This document shows positions 7,749 through 17,770 of a DNA stretch of 64,000 nt, piece after piece (position 1 is the first letter of the stretch; each line of letters opens with the position of its first letter). The stretch comes from Rivularia sp. PCC 7116 (GTDB lineage: Bacteria; Cyanobacteriota; Cyanobacteriia; Cyanobacteriales; Nostocaceae). The notes below the pieces were generated by a model. That model was given only the letters and a program-made list of their open reading frames with translations. It was not told where the DNA came from and did no database searches. The DNA is taken from contig NC_019678.1 in NCBI RefSeq assembly GCF_000316665.1, positions 1,426,001 through 1,490,000 on the forward strand, read 5' to 3'. A program made the translations under genes and the position numbers.

Positions 7749-10700
7749 ATGATTTTTCCCAGCATGGATATTTCTGCCACGGAATTTTTTGAGGAATCAA
7801 ACACATCATCCCAAGAAAATCGGGCTGAAGCCATAATCTCCCTCAATTACAACGAACAACAAAAGGCTTTAGCGGGTGTAATTTCCAGGATTCGGGAATC
7901 TTTGGATATAGAAACGATTTTCAAAACTACCGTTACCGAAGTACGACAGCTTCTTGATGCTGACAGGGTTGCGGTGTTCCGTTTTTGCGATGAGCAAGAA
8001 TGGGAAGGGGAATTTATCTCTGAAGATGTAGCGCCCGAATGGGATTGTGCATTAACTGCAAAAATCCAAGATCGTTGTTTTAGTATCCGATTCGCTGATT
8101 TATACAAACAAGGAAGAATCAGCGCAATTTCTGATATATATCAAGGTAATTTTAAAGATTGTTATATTCAAATTCTGGAGAAATTTCAAGTTCGTGCTAA
8201 TGTTGTTGCTCCTTTGCTCAAGGGCAATCGTCTTTGGGGTTTGTTATGCATTCACCAATGTAGCGCTACCCGTGAATGGGAGCAATCGGAAATTGATTTT
8301 ATCAGTCAAATTAGCGAAAATTTAGGAGTTGCTCTGCAACATACCGATTTACTTCGTCAAGCAAGATATCAAGTTGAACTCCATAAGGCTTTAAATCAAG
8401 TAGTTTGCCGCATTCGTAAGTCTTTAGATTTGGGTACCACTTTCATAACTACAGTTACAGAAGTTCGTCAGTTATTGAAAACAGATAGAGTCGGGGTATT
8501 TCGCTTTTATCCCCAACAATGGCAGGGAGAATTTATTTATGAAGATATTGGTTCGGATTGGGATTCTTTGATTGAAAATGAAGTTGGTGCTGATTGTTTT
8601 GGTGAAGAATTCGCCGAGCAATATGAACAAGGTAAAATTCGTGCTGTAAGTGATATTAATGCAGCCAATATTCATGGCGATCGCATCAAAATTTTAGAGA
8701 AAATCCAAGTACGGGCTAATATGGTCGCACCTTTGATTAAAGGTGAAGAATTATGGGGATTGCTGTGCATTCATCAATGTAATGCCCCCCGCGACTGGGA
8801 AACAACCGAAATTGAGTTTGTAGAGCAAATTTCGGAACATTTGGGAGTCGCATTACAACAAGCCGATTATCTTGAACTTGTTAAAGCCCAATCAGCACAG
8901 CTAAGCCAAGCAGTAGAAAGAGCAAAAGTTGCAGAATGGCAAAAAGCAATCGCAGGGGTTGTAGAAAAAATTCGTCAGTCTCTAGATTTAGAAGTTATTT
9001 TCCGCAATACAACTTCTGAAGTCAGAGAATTGCTTGATGCTGATAGAGTCGTAATTTATCGCTTTAATGATGATTGGAGCGGTAAATTTGTCTCGGAGTC
9101 GGTGATGGAAGGTTGGACTTGCTTGATTCACGAGCAGCGAAATCGACCAGAATTGGTAGAAAATATTAACGAATGCAGCGTCAAAGATTTATCTGCATCT
9201 CCGATAGTTGATACCTATCTTCAAGATACTCGGGGGGGAGATTTTAGTAAGGGTGAAGTTTACCGTGTTTGTAATGATATTTATGATGCAGGTTTTGATG
9301 ATTGCTACATTAATTTATTAGAAAACTATCAAGCGAAAGCCTATGTTATTGTCGCAATTTACCTCAACGATTGTCTTTGGGGTTTACTAGCTGTTTATCA
9401 AAATTCTGGGGTGCGTACATGGCATTCGGAGGAAGTTTTTTTTCTCACCCAAATCGGTACGCAGTTGGGAGTAGCTTTACAGCAAGCTGAATTTTTGCAA
9501 AAAACCCAGCAGCAAGCTGAAGAATTAGCCAAAGCCGCAGAAAGACAAAGAGCTTTGGCTAATACAGTTGATAAAATTCGCCAAACTCTCGATATTGACA
9601 ATATTTTTAAAGCCACTACTCAAGAAGTGCGGCAATTGTTAGAAGTAGAAAGAGTGGCAATATATCGTTTTTACAACGACGGTAGCGGGGAATTTGTTGC
9701 TGATTCGATTGTAGATGGCTGGGCACCGTTGACTAATCCCCAGCGAGTCAACGAACCTTTGTTATTGCAAGCAACTAAAGCCGGAAAATATCCCCGCAAT
9801 GAGGTTTTTGTACCAATTACCCTTGGAGATAAACTTTGGGGGCTGTTGGTAGCTTATCAAAATTCCCAACCGCGTTATTGGGAAGATGAAGAAATAAATT
9901 TGCTCGCTCAGGTAGGGATACAGTTAGGAGTCGCACTACAACAAACAACAACCTTGGTAAAGCTACAGCAGCAAGCTGAGAAATTATCCCAAGCAGCACA
10001 AAGGGAACGTAAAGCAACTCAACGGGAAAGAGCTTTGGCTGCAACGGTACAGAAAATCCGCGAATCTCTAGACTTAAATACAATTTTCAATACCACTACG
10101 AAGGAGATTCGCCGACTTTTAGAAGCTGATAGAGTGGCAATTTACCGCTTTCGGAAAGATGAAATTGGGGAGTTTGTTGCCGAGTCAGTTGGTTATAATT
10201 GGACTCCGGTACGGGAATTAGTACCCGTAATTGTGGATGATTATTTACGAAGCTATCAGAATGAAGCCGATACTAAGAGTAATATTCTGGTTGTTAATAA
10301 CATTTACGATATTAACGATTCTATTTCTAACATTAAGCTTCTCGAAAAAATGCAGGCTAAAGCCTATGTGATTATACCCGTTTTTAAAGGCGCTAAACTT
10401 TGGGGGTTGTTGGCAGCTTATCAAAATCGCGGAAGCCGCGATTGGCAAGAAAACGAAGTTGATTTGCTAATACAAATTGCGATTCAGTTAGGAGTTGGAT
10501 TGCAGCAAGCAGAATTGCTCGAACAAACTCAAAGCCAAAAAGAGAAGATTGAACAAACTTTAAAAGAACTGCAAAATACTCAAGCTCAGTTAATACAAAG
10601 TGAAAAGATGGCTGGTTTGGGACAATTAGTTGCTGGTGTTGCTCATGAGATTAATAATCCAGTTAATTTTATTTATGCCAATCTCTCTCATATAGATAAT

Positions 10701-11402
10701 TATATGAAGGATTTATCGTCAATAATTGAACTCTACCGCAATGCCTATCCGCATCCAGAATCTCATATTCAAGAACAAGCTACAACCATCGATTTAAACT
10801 ATATTTTGGAAGATTTACCCAAAATAGTTGATTCAATGCAGATAGGTGCAGAAAGAATTCGTTCTTTGGTAATTTCGTTACGAACTTTTTCGCGACTCGA
10901 TGAAGCACAAATGAAGCTGGTTGATATTCATGAAGGGATTGAAAGTACGCTATTAATTTTGCAGCATAAAATCAAGCAAAATTCTAATCATTCAGGGATA
11001 AACATTGTTAGAGAATATGGAAAATTGCCTAAAGTAGAATGTCATGCTGCACAGCTAAATCAGGTATTTATGAATATCTTGAGTAATGCTGTAGATGCTA
11101 TTGAAATCAAGTTTGAGAAGTCTGAGGAGAAGGAATTACCGCAAATTAAGGTTTGTACGAATGTTGTCAATGAAAAATATGTTTCGATTTGTATCTCCGA
11201 TAATGGCTGTGGAATCCCCGATCAAATACGTTCTAAAATTTTTGACCCATTTTTTACTACTAAAGAACCTGGAAAAGGAACTGGTTTGGGTTTATCTATT
11301 AGCTATCAAATAATTGTTGATAAACATGCAGGTCAATTTGAATGCGATTCTCAGGTTGGTAAAGGTAGCAAGTTTAAAATAGAAATTCCGATTAAAAGTT
11401 AA
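7749..11402 (+). CDS. Five-GAF sensor histidine kinase, possible cyanobacteriochrome
   Basis: A 1217-residue soluble sensor kinase. Five tandem GAF domains lie at about residues 40-200, 215-375, 395-600, 615-740 and 770-935, each starting with an I-R-x-S/T-L-D block and ADRV-x-V/I-Y/F-RF. A short coiled coil leads to the HisKA box AGVAHEINNP with His966. The ATP-binding domain has ILSNAVDAIE (N box), DNGCGIPD (G1) and GKGTGLGLSI (G2). GAF1 and GAF3 carry DCYI (Cys138, Cys519) at the position where cyanobacteriochromes attach bilin; GAF2 and GAF5 lack it, and GAF4 is shortened there. Light sensing is therefore an inference. No receiver or partner regulator adjoins. The protein is probably cytosolic, with no membrane segments. 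Confidence 0.9.
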   Translation: MIFPSMDISATEFFEESNTSSQENRAEAIISLNYNEQQKALAGVISRIRESLDIETIFKTTVTEVRQLLDADRVAVFRFCDEQEWEGEFISEDVAPEWDCALTAKIQDRCFSIRFADLYKQGRISAISDIYQGNFKDCYIQILEKFQVRANVVAPLLKGNRLWGLLCIHQCSATREWEQSEIDFISQISENLGVALQHTDLLRQARYQVELHKALNQVVCRIRKSLDLGTTFITTVTEVRQLLKTDRVGVFRFYPQQWQGEFIYEDIGSDWDSLIENEVGADCFGEEFAEQYEQGKIRAVSDINAANIHGDRIKILEKIQVRANMVAPLIKGEELWGLLCIHQCNAPRDWETTEIEFVEQISEHLGVALQQADYLELVKAQSAQLSQAVERAKVAEWQKAIAGVVEKIRQSLDLEVIFRNTTSEVRELLDADRVVIYRFNDDWSGKFVSESVMEGWTCLIHEQRNRPELVENINECSVKDLSASPIVDTYLQDTRGGDFSKGEVYRVCNDIYDAGFDDCYINLLENYQAKAYVIVAIYLNDCLWGLLAVYQNSGVRTWHSEEVFFLTQIGTQLGVALQQAEFLQKTQQQAEELAKAAERQRALANTVDKIRQTLDIDNIFKATTQEVRQLLEVERVAIYRFYNDGSGEFVADSIVDGWAPLTNPQRVNEPLLLQATKAGKYPRNEVFVPITLGDKLWGLLVAYQNSQPRYWEDEEINLLAQVGIQLGVALQQTTTLVKLQQQAEKLSQAAQRERKATQRERALAATVQKIRESLDLNTIFNTTTKEIRRLLEADRVAIYRFRKDEIGEFVAESVGYNWTPVRELVPVIVDDYLRSYQNEADTKSNILVVNNIYDINDSISNIKLLEKMQAKAYVIIPVFKGAKLWGLLAAYQNRGSRDWQENEVDLLIQIAIQLGVGLQQAELLEQTQSQKEKIEQTLKELQNTQAQLIQSEKMAGLGQLVAGVAHEINNPVNFIYANLSHIDNYMKDLSSIIELYRNAYPHPESHIQEQATTIDLNYILEDLPKIVDSMQIGAERIRSLVISLRTFSRLDEAQMKLVDIHEGIESTLLILQHKIKQNSNHSGINIVREYGKLPKVECHAAQLNQVFMNILSNAVDAIEIKFEKSEEKELPQIKVCTNVVNEKYVSICISDNGCGIPDQIRSKIFDPFFTTKEPGKGTGLGLSISYQIIVDKHAGQFECDSQVGKGSKFKIEIPIKS

Positions 11403-11709
11403 CATTTTGCACAATTATCAACAAGCCCTACATAAGCCTCGGTTCTCTTGGTGAAAGCAGTAATAAACCGAGTTTCTTACACTGCGGTAAGATGTGGATA
11501 AGCATAAAATTAAACATAATAGAACCCCTTAATCTTCTTATTATGTAAGAAGACTAAGGGGCTAAGAAGTAGTATTTCATAAAAAATTGGTAGAAGCCCA
11601 AGTATTTTTTATATTCTCCGCGAAGGAGATTTCGACTTTCTCTGAACTTACAAAAACTAGGAATATTTTTAACAACAAAATAAAAAGCAATTATCAACCG
11701 ATAATTACT
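11403..11709. other. Gap between convergent kinase and sugar transferase genes
   Basis: Apart from the hairpin at 11525-11561 no coding frame or other element was recognised in these 307 bases. Confidence 0.5.
11525..11561. terminator. Strong bidirectional hairpin
   Basis: CCCCTTAATCTTCTTA pairs with TAAGAAGACTAAGGGG, 16 bp with a single A-C mismatch and a 5-base loop. It lies between two convergent genes, so it probably ends both transcripts. Confidence 0.6.
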
Positions 11710-12414
11710 CTAACAAGCACCACTTTTGTTAAATACTACCCAAATAGTCTTAAATATTAGAAATAAATCATAAGATACAGACCATTTACGCTGATAGTCC
11801 AAATCCATTTTGACTATATCCTCAAAATCTTTAATACTAGAACGACCATTAGCTTGCCATTCTCCAGTCATACCGGGTTTAACTCGCAACCTTTCCCAGT
11901 GGTGTGGTTGGTATTTCATGACTTCATCGGGAGTAGGTGGACGAGTTCCCACCAAACTCATTTCTCCTTTGAGTACGTTCCAAAATTGAGGTAGTTCATC
12001 TAAACTTGTCCGGCGTAATAATCTACCCACGCGGGTAATGCGAGGATCTTCTACACATTTAAATATATGACCGTTAGCTTCGTTTTTTACTAAATGCTTT
12101 AATTTCTCGGCATCTATAACCATAGAACGAAATTTCCATATACGGAAAGTTGTTCCATCATTTCCACAGCGAATTTGACTGTAAAAAATAGGTCCGGGAT
12201 TATCTAACAAAGTCGCAATTGCTACTGGAATAGCAACTACAGCAGTTATAACTAACCCTACAATTGCCCCTAATATATCAATCAATCTTTTCGCGATACT
12301 CGTTCGCGAAGCATGAGGAAATTGGTAATTTAAGCTAAATGATTCCGGTGGACTCATCAAGACTAAGTCTTGCTTGATAGAATCTTCTGTTGCAGAAGTA
12401 ACATTGAAAACCAT
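11710..12414 (-). CDS. Polyprenyl-phosphate sugar-1-phosphate transferase
   Basis: A 234-residue initiating transferase for polysaccharide synthesis. About 40 N-terminal residues precede KRLIDILGA and one long hydrophobic segment (about 48-70). Then come PGPIFYSQIRCG, FRIWKFRSM, EDPRITRVGRLLRRTSLDEL, PQFWNVLKGEMSLVGTRP and PGMTGEWQANGR. It shares the fold of the partial transferase at the left window edge but differs in detail (GTRPPTPDE, EWQANGR), so the two may load different sugars. Heterocyst envelope HepC proteins are of this type; that assignment is only suggested by the host and not proved. Monocistronic by context. Confidence 0.9.
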   Translation of the reverse strand: MVFNVTSATEDSIKQDLVLMSPPESFSLNYQFPHASRTSIAKRLIDILGAIVGLVITAVVAIPVAIATLLDNPGPIFYSQIRCGNDGTTFRIWKFRSMVIDAEKLKHLVKNEANGHIFKCVEDPRITRVGRLLRRTSLDELPQFWNVLKGEMSLVGTRPPTPDEVMKYQPHHWERLRVKPGMTGEWQANGRSSIKDFEDIVKMDLDYQRKWSVSYDLFLIFKTIWVVFNKSGAC

Positions 12415-12909
12415 TTGTGCGTGTTAATACATATTTACAATAGTTACCAGTGTTAATATAAACAACTTATTTGCGTAAAAGTTACAAAAATATGAAAATT
12501 TACGTAATCTTCTAATCCCACACCGGATATATAAAATTTATGTATTCTTTTTAATTAATGTAACCAGCGAACAGTTAATTTTTGGGGAGTTTTTAGTAAG
12601 CAGCTATAAGTAAATAGCGAGCAGCAAATAAAAACCCTTTGTTATTTGCTGTCAGATGTTTACTATAAATCACTATTTTATACTGAAAATCTGTCAGATT
12701 ATCTCCGAAAAACTACTCATAATATCGTGTTCGTTAAAATTACGGTCAATGTTCGGCAAGGGTAGCATTCAGGGTTTATTTTAGATGTGGCTCATCGCAT
12801 AGTGTTGGTACAAACCGCACCTATAGTGATGCTGAATACCCTTCGGGAACATCCCCTGCTTCAACGGACACGATCAACTCGTTAATGAATGAGCTTATCT
12901 CCCTATCTC
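12415..12909. other. Intergenic region with a compositionally distinct segment
   Basis: The first 320 bases are AT-rich and show nothing coding. About 12750-12885 is noticeably richer in G and C, with GGGTAGCATTCAG near 12772 and CTGAATACCC near 12832 as a partial inverted repeat. No open frame of credible length crosses it. It may be a small RNA gene or the relic of a repeat; neither can be shown from sequence alone. Confidence 0.35.
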
Positions 12910-15900
12910 CTATTTGCTGACTCCAACAGCAAAATTAACAATGTAAGGCTCTTCTAAAGATTGATGAGCGCTGGTTTTGATTGCGTCAAGATAATCGCGT
13001 AGATATTTTAATTGTCGTAAATTGGGACGATAGGAAAGACTTCCTTGTTTATCAAATAATGGCGATGCGCTAATAACTTTGTAGTGAGAATTTTCTACGG
13101 AACTTTTATTAAGCCATTGCATATCTTGGTTGCTTGGTATTAAACCTGGAGGTATTTCTCCTTCTAAGAAAGCTAATAATCTTTGCTGACAGGTGCGAGT
13201 GTTGATACCTCGTGATTCAAATAACTGAACGACTTCACCGAAGGTTGTAGCTTTTTCTGGTATCAACCGCAGTAATTCGGTAAACAAGAAATAATCTGTA
13301 TATTGCTGTCTGGGTATTTCCAATACTAAAGGATGCAAGGGCAGTAGGCACAATCCGGTTGCGACTCTTGAACAAGCAGGGGTACCGTTTTCGTTGAGGT
13401 ATTTTTCTTGAATAATTGTGGCGCTAGGAAGTTTCTGGCGCAACCAACGGCTAATTGCAGCTATGGATGAAACACCACCACTAAGAATAACCATGTTGAT
13501 GGCTTCTGTTGGTATACCTTGTGTCCTTAATAATTTATTCAATTCGCGATTAATCCGACGCACAAAGGGGACAAATACTTTACTTTCTAAGTCTCGGCGC
13601 TGTAAGTCCCATTTTTGATCTGCTAGTTCGATGGTGAAAGATTCCTGATGCTGCAAGATTAATTTTAGCGCGATCGCTGCGTCTAATAAAGCTTTACCAA
13701 GGGGAGAACTTTCGAGTCTCTGCTGTAAGCTAATGCGTTGGCTGATGTCGGGTTCGCCAGCACGAGGTAATTCTAGATGCTCTAAACCCAAACTAGAAAA
13801 ACGTACTTGTTCTAAGCCAGGAATATTTGGCTTCCAATGTAGGGGATTGTCGTCGTTGCTACTATCTAAAGATTTGTTATTTCGAGATGTACGCCATTTT
13901 TCCGGTAGCAGCAATTGAGTAATAATATCTTGTTCCATTGCTTTTCCGCCGCAGGTAAAGCCGTGGAGCATAAAATCGTTATGTGATAAATCCTGCAAAT
14001 CTTCTGGTAGTTCTACTAGCGCCATTTCGGTAGCGCTGGCTCCGATATTAATGACTAGGGTATTACCCGTAAGTTCGCTATTACTTGCAACAATCGGTGA
14101 GGAGTTTTCCTGCTGCAATAGTTTGACTATTTCGCCATTAGCGCCTTCAAGTTCCCCTAGTAAGGAGGCTATAGCTTCTTCAACAAAGAATACTTGTTGA
14201 GGATGTTCTACCAATTGAGAAATAAGTAGCGATTCTCGGATGTTAAAGCGATATTGCTCCGACCAATTAGAAGGACAGGTGCAAATTATACCGGCGATAT
14301 TATTAATAATGTCGGAAAATTGTTCTTGTTTGATACCGATTGCGGTGGCAGTTAATCCTAAAGTAGTGCTATTGGAATCGGATTTTAAAGTTAACAGTAG
14401 TTTTGACAGAGAACGTATAATCCATACCAAAGGAACTGCGGAAAATTCGTTAAGTTGCAGTATCGGTTCCCATTTTTGTCGTACTTCGGTTGAACTAGTT
14501 TCTGAAATATTTTTGTAAGGAAGGGAAATTGGTAAATATGGTTTTAGATATGCTGAATAAATATTTTGTTCGGCGGGGTTTTCTGTGGAATTTTGATTAA
14601 TAGAGGTTCTAGGAAGATAAACTTCTGCTGGTAAACGGTAATTTTGAGAATTTCCCTGGGGTTGGTTTCCCTGCGCCCAGTAAATCGGATGTACTATTTG
14701 GTTGGAACGATTTAATAATGCAGCCGATATTCCTGTAGTACCTATATCCAGTCCCAAATACCAAACCGTATCGCTAGAATTTATGGAAGGAATTTCGGTA
14801 TTACCTAGCGCGATTGAATTATCTTGTGAGGGGTTTTCTGGCTCTGATGGAATTGTTTTTTCTGTTTGGGGAAGAGGAGTTTCTAATGGAGTATTTAAAG
14901 TACTTGTATCCTCATTTTGATTGGGCTGACGAAGAGAAGTGGTAGGAAGGGTAATTTCTTGTAACTGCGGTCTTTTTTCAGTGGTTTGAATCGCGGGTTC
15001 TGATTGAGTTGACTGTTCGGTTGAGGTAGCTGGTTGATTCTCGACAATTGGTTGAGCAGTTTCTTGGGCAACTGGGGGTTGATGCTCTGGCTGGGGTTGA
15101 GAAGTTTCAGTGGTTGGTGTAACTACTTGTGGTGGTGTTGCTTCTTCAAATAAAAGTTCTGTAAGTGTGGAAACTGTATCTTCAGTTGCTGCTTGGGTTT
15201 TTCGTTTATAGGTTTTGACAGGGGTTTGATTTACCTGCTGAAGATTTTGGGTGGTAGATTGACTAGTTTCAATATTTTCGGCTAAACCTTTATTAGCATT
15301 AGACCAAGGATCGGGTACTGATGACTGATTTTCAGAATCATTGGAGGTTTCATCAGTTGAAGATGAGGGAATATATTCAAAAACTACTTCCCGAGATACG
15401 ACTTCTTTTTCTGTTTGCTGTAATTGTGAATCTAATATGGCTGTGGTTGGAGAATTTTCGACATCAATGGCTTTATTTATAACTTGTTGAGGAGAGGTTT
15501 GGGGATTGGGGTTAGTTAAATTTTCGCTGTCGAATAAGCTGGCATAAAGTTCATCAACTTCATCTTCGTTAGCATTTTCGGAAAAAGCATCTGCTGCTAA
15601 TTCTTCTGTTTGGGAAGATGATTTTTTGAGTTCGGACAATACTGCCTGCATTTTTTCCGGAGAATCAAAAGCATCCGGTTCTGTGACTATTTCTTGTTCG
15701 GTTAATTCTTCTGTTTCTACTTCCTCTGGAAAATCTACTTCTAAATAATCATTGCCATCTAGCTGTTCGGTTGTAGAGTTTTGTTCTAACTCAGAAATAG
15801 CTGTTTCTAAATCGGAACTATCGGAACTATTAGATATATTATCTGTATTATCTACATTATCTTGGGCTTGAGAAAATTCGATATTACCAATCGTATCGTC

Positions 15901-16896
15901 GGGAATAACAACTAAATTATCTTTGGTATCTGAATTATTATCAGTAGTTTCAGTAGTTTCAATCGTTTCAATACTGTCAACAGCTTCAACAGTTTCAAAA
16001 TCTTCTTTTAACTGATTATTTGTATCTATTAATTCAATTGATTCAATACTTTGAGCATCAATAGTTTCCACATTAGTTTCATCTATTGCTTGCTTTAATG
16101 ATTCTTGATTAACTTGAGCGGGCGAGAGATTGGCAACATTCTGAATAAAACCATTCAGCAACTGTTCTCCTTGGACTCCTTTATAATGCATTCTTGCTAA
16201 TGCCTGGGATAAAGAGTCATGATAAGCGTGAATATTACGCTGCAATGCTTCAAAAACAACATTTACAGTGCCATCTAAAGCAACTATTCGCCGATCTAAA
16301 TCATTTGTCAATTGAGTTAAGTTCTCTACCCGCGCTGAATCTATTTGATTCCCAGCACTTAAAGCTTTTCGAGGCGCAGCATTAGGAGAATTACCACCAA
16401 CTGTTAAAGCAACCCCGCCATCAATATCATCTTCCAAGCGATTTCTCAGCACCTGCATAAACTCAGAAATTATTTTCTCCTGGGTTGCTAACTGTTGCGC
16501 TAGAGAATAATCATGCAGTCGCTTTTTTTCTAACTCGCGGATTTCGCTTACCAAATTAGCTCTTTCTTCAAACAGCGTTTTTAATTCCGCCTTCAACGGC
16601 TCGATGAACTCCGCGAATTGATTATCAGAAGATCCAGAAGATGGCGATCGCTGGGGTTCGTCAACATTCTGGTTGCCTTCTTGCATAAATTTTGCCACTA
16701 AAGGCGGTAACTGCGCTCGTGAAGAAGTCTCGCTCGAAACTTGAGCTTCATTAACCAGAAAATCCCGAATACGCTCTAAAACCTGACGCGGTTCTTCCTG
16801 AGAAGATATTGCCCCCCACAAACGCTTACCTTTGTGGGTGAGTAATTTATCAATGTCTGCAATCATGCTTTGGATTTGGTTTGCGCGGGAAGTCAC
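12910..16896 (-). CDS. Giant Hsp70/actin-like ATPase protein with coiled-coil and acidic N-terminus
   Basis: 1328 residues. Residues 1-280 are mainly helical coiled coil (SEIRELEKKRLHDYSLAQQL and similar). About 280-460 is strongly acidic and rich in E, D, T and S; about 460-705 is low-complexity and rich in P, Q, T and E. From Trp712, WYLGLDIGTTGISAALLNR starts an actin/Hsp70-type nucleotide-binding domain: its phosphate-1 loop is DIGTTG, with a later TLVINIGASATEMAL (phosphate 2-like) and VILSGGVSSIAAISRWL (adenosine motif). A C-terminal segment of about 110 residues lacks the usual Hsp70 substrate-binding domain. The domain layout is unlike DnaK. Function unknown; a scaffold or assembly ATPase is a reasonable guess. 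It stands alone on the minus strand. Confidence 0.8.
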   Translation of the reverse strand: MTSRANQIQSMIADIDKLLTHKGKRLWGAISSQEEPRQVLERIRDFLVNEAQVSSETSSRAQLPPLVAKFMQEGNQNVDEPQRSPSSGSSDNQFAEFIEPLKAELKTLFEERANLVSEIRELEKKRLHDYSLAQQLATQEKIISEFMQVLRNRLEDDIDGGVALTVGGNSPNAAPRKALSAGNQIDSARVENLTQLTNDLDRRIVALDGTVNVVFEALQRNIHAYHDSLSQALARMHYKGVQGEQLLNGFIQNVANLSPAQVNQESLKQAIDETNVETIDAQSIESIELIDTNNQLKEDFETVEAVDSIETIETTETTDNNSDTKDNLVVIPDDTIGNIEFSQAQDNVDNTDNISNSSDSSDLETAISELEQNSTTEQLDGNDYLEVDFPEEVETEELTEQEIVTEPDAFDSPEKMQAVLSELKKSSSQTEELAADAFSENANEDEVDELYASLFDSENLTNPNPQTSPQQVINKAIDVENSPTTAILDSQLQQTEKEVVSREVVFEYIPSSSTDETSNDSENQSSVPDPWSNANKGLAENIETSQSTTQNLQQVNQTPVKTYKRKTQAATEDTVSTLTELLFEEATPPQVVTPTTETSQPQPEHQPPVAQETAQPIVENQPATSTEQSTQSEPAIQTTEKRPQLQEITLPTTSLRQPNQNEDTSTLNTPLETPLPQTEKTIPSEPENPSQDNSIALGNTEIPSINSSDTVWYLGLDIGTTGISAALLNRSNQIVHPIYWAQGNQPQGNSQNYRLPAEVYLPRTSINQNSTENPAEQNIYSAYLKPYLPISLPYKNISETSSTEVRQKWEPILQLNEFSAVPLVWIIRSLSKLLLTLKSDSNSTTLGLTATAIGIKQEQFSDIINNIAGIICTCPSNWSEQYRFNIRESLLISQLVEHPQQVFFVEEAIASLLGELEGANGEIVKLLQQENSSPIVASNSELTGNTLVINIGASATEMALVELPEDLQDLSHNDFMLHGFTCGGKAMEQDIITQLLLPEKWRTSRNNKSLDSSNDDNPLHWKPNIPGLEQVRFSSLGLEHLELPRAGEPDISQRISLQQRLESSPLGKALLDAAIALKLILQHQESFTIELADQKWDLQRRDLESKVFVPFVRRINRELNKLLRTQGIPTEAINMVILSGGVSSIAAISRWLRQKLPSATIIQEKYLNENGTPACSRVATGLCLLPLHPLVLEIPRQQYTDYFLFTELLRLIPEKATTFGEVVQLFESRGINTRTCQQRLLAFLEGEIPPGLIPSNQDMQWLNKSSVENSHYKVISASPLFDKQGSLSYRPNLRQLKYLRDYLDAIKTSAHQSLEEPYIVNFAVGVSK

Positions 16897-17770
16897 GTTG
16901 ATTTTCCTTATTGTGAGCTTTACGGGGATAATAACGAACGCAGCACCGCCTTGGCGACGATAAATGCAATCAATTTACAACTACTAGGTGGATATTATCT
17001 GTCAGGTTGGCAGTATGCAATTATTTTCAAGACAATAATACTAAGAAGTCTAATAATCATGCTTTTGGTATAATCTTGCCACTAAGTGCAAAAATAACAA
17101 CGCCGGTTGTGGCGATATTACACCGAGACTGTTAAAAATTGCCATGTTAGCAAAAATTAGCTGACTTGAGTATGTTAATCCGATGCGGGAAAATAGCATT
17201 TCTCTCTTCTTCGTAACAGCGCTTCGTGTAATATGCACCCCTAATAAAGCACTTTTCTCCCTAGCGAAAACCTTCCCCTACTTATACTAAGGCACTTACA
17301 GATAATAAAATGTCCCACCGTCGGTGTCGCCTGAAAGGCGACACCCCAGTATATCTAGGTTTTGACCGGAATATTTGTAAAACGGTGGGACATTTTATTT
17401 CTTGGATCTCCCTAAAGCCGAAAATTCAGATTGAGTTTGGGGTTAATTTCGATTAAACATCAATAGGAGTAAGCAAAAGGGTACATTTTTTCTTGTAGGC
17501 TTGTAGTGCGTGACACTTAAAGGTAACTTAAACTCCTAATAACTAATAGAATTTTGTGCTCCCAAGAAGTATACAAAGAGGTTTGATTCTGTTTAAAGCA
17601 ATAAATCAGTTTTTTAAAAAACTTGTCCAAACGGCAAAATACACCTTTTTTTAGCTAGCATAGTCTAGCTTTGTTGTATTTTCGTTAGTTGGCATGTTTT
17701 GATCGCGATTAGCCAAAAACTGGTACAGATAGAAAGTGATTCGTATTACAGCTAAATAGAAAATGTCCCA
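16897..17770. other. Long divergent intergenic region
   Basis: 874 bases between the divergent Hsp70-like and CRP-like genes. It holds a 96-bp inverted-repeat element (17304-17399). Open frames of 60-67 codons exist on both strands but have atypical composition and no ribosome binding site, so they are not called. Promoters for both genes are expected here; no CRP- or NtcA-type palindrome was found by eye. Confidence 0.5.
17304..17399. repeat. 96-bp nested inverted repeat
   Basis: Outer arms AATAAAATGTCCCACCGT (17304-17321) and its exact complement (17382-17399) are 18-bp perfect. Inside, GGTGTCGCC-TGAAA-GGCGACACC (17323-17345) is a perfect 9-bp hairpin. No matching direct repeat flanks it. 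MITE-like or a complex regulatory hairpin. Confidence 0.65.

Noticed and set aside
17050-17238. 62-codon minus-strand frame in the intergenic region before the CRP gene
   Set aside because: No protein-like pattern, no ribosome binding site, and the composition equals the AT-rich background.
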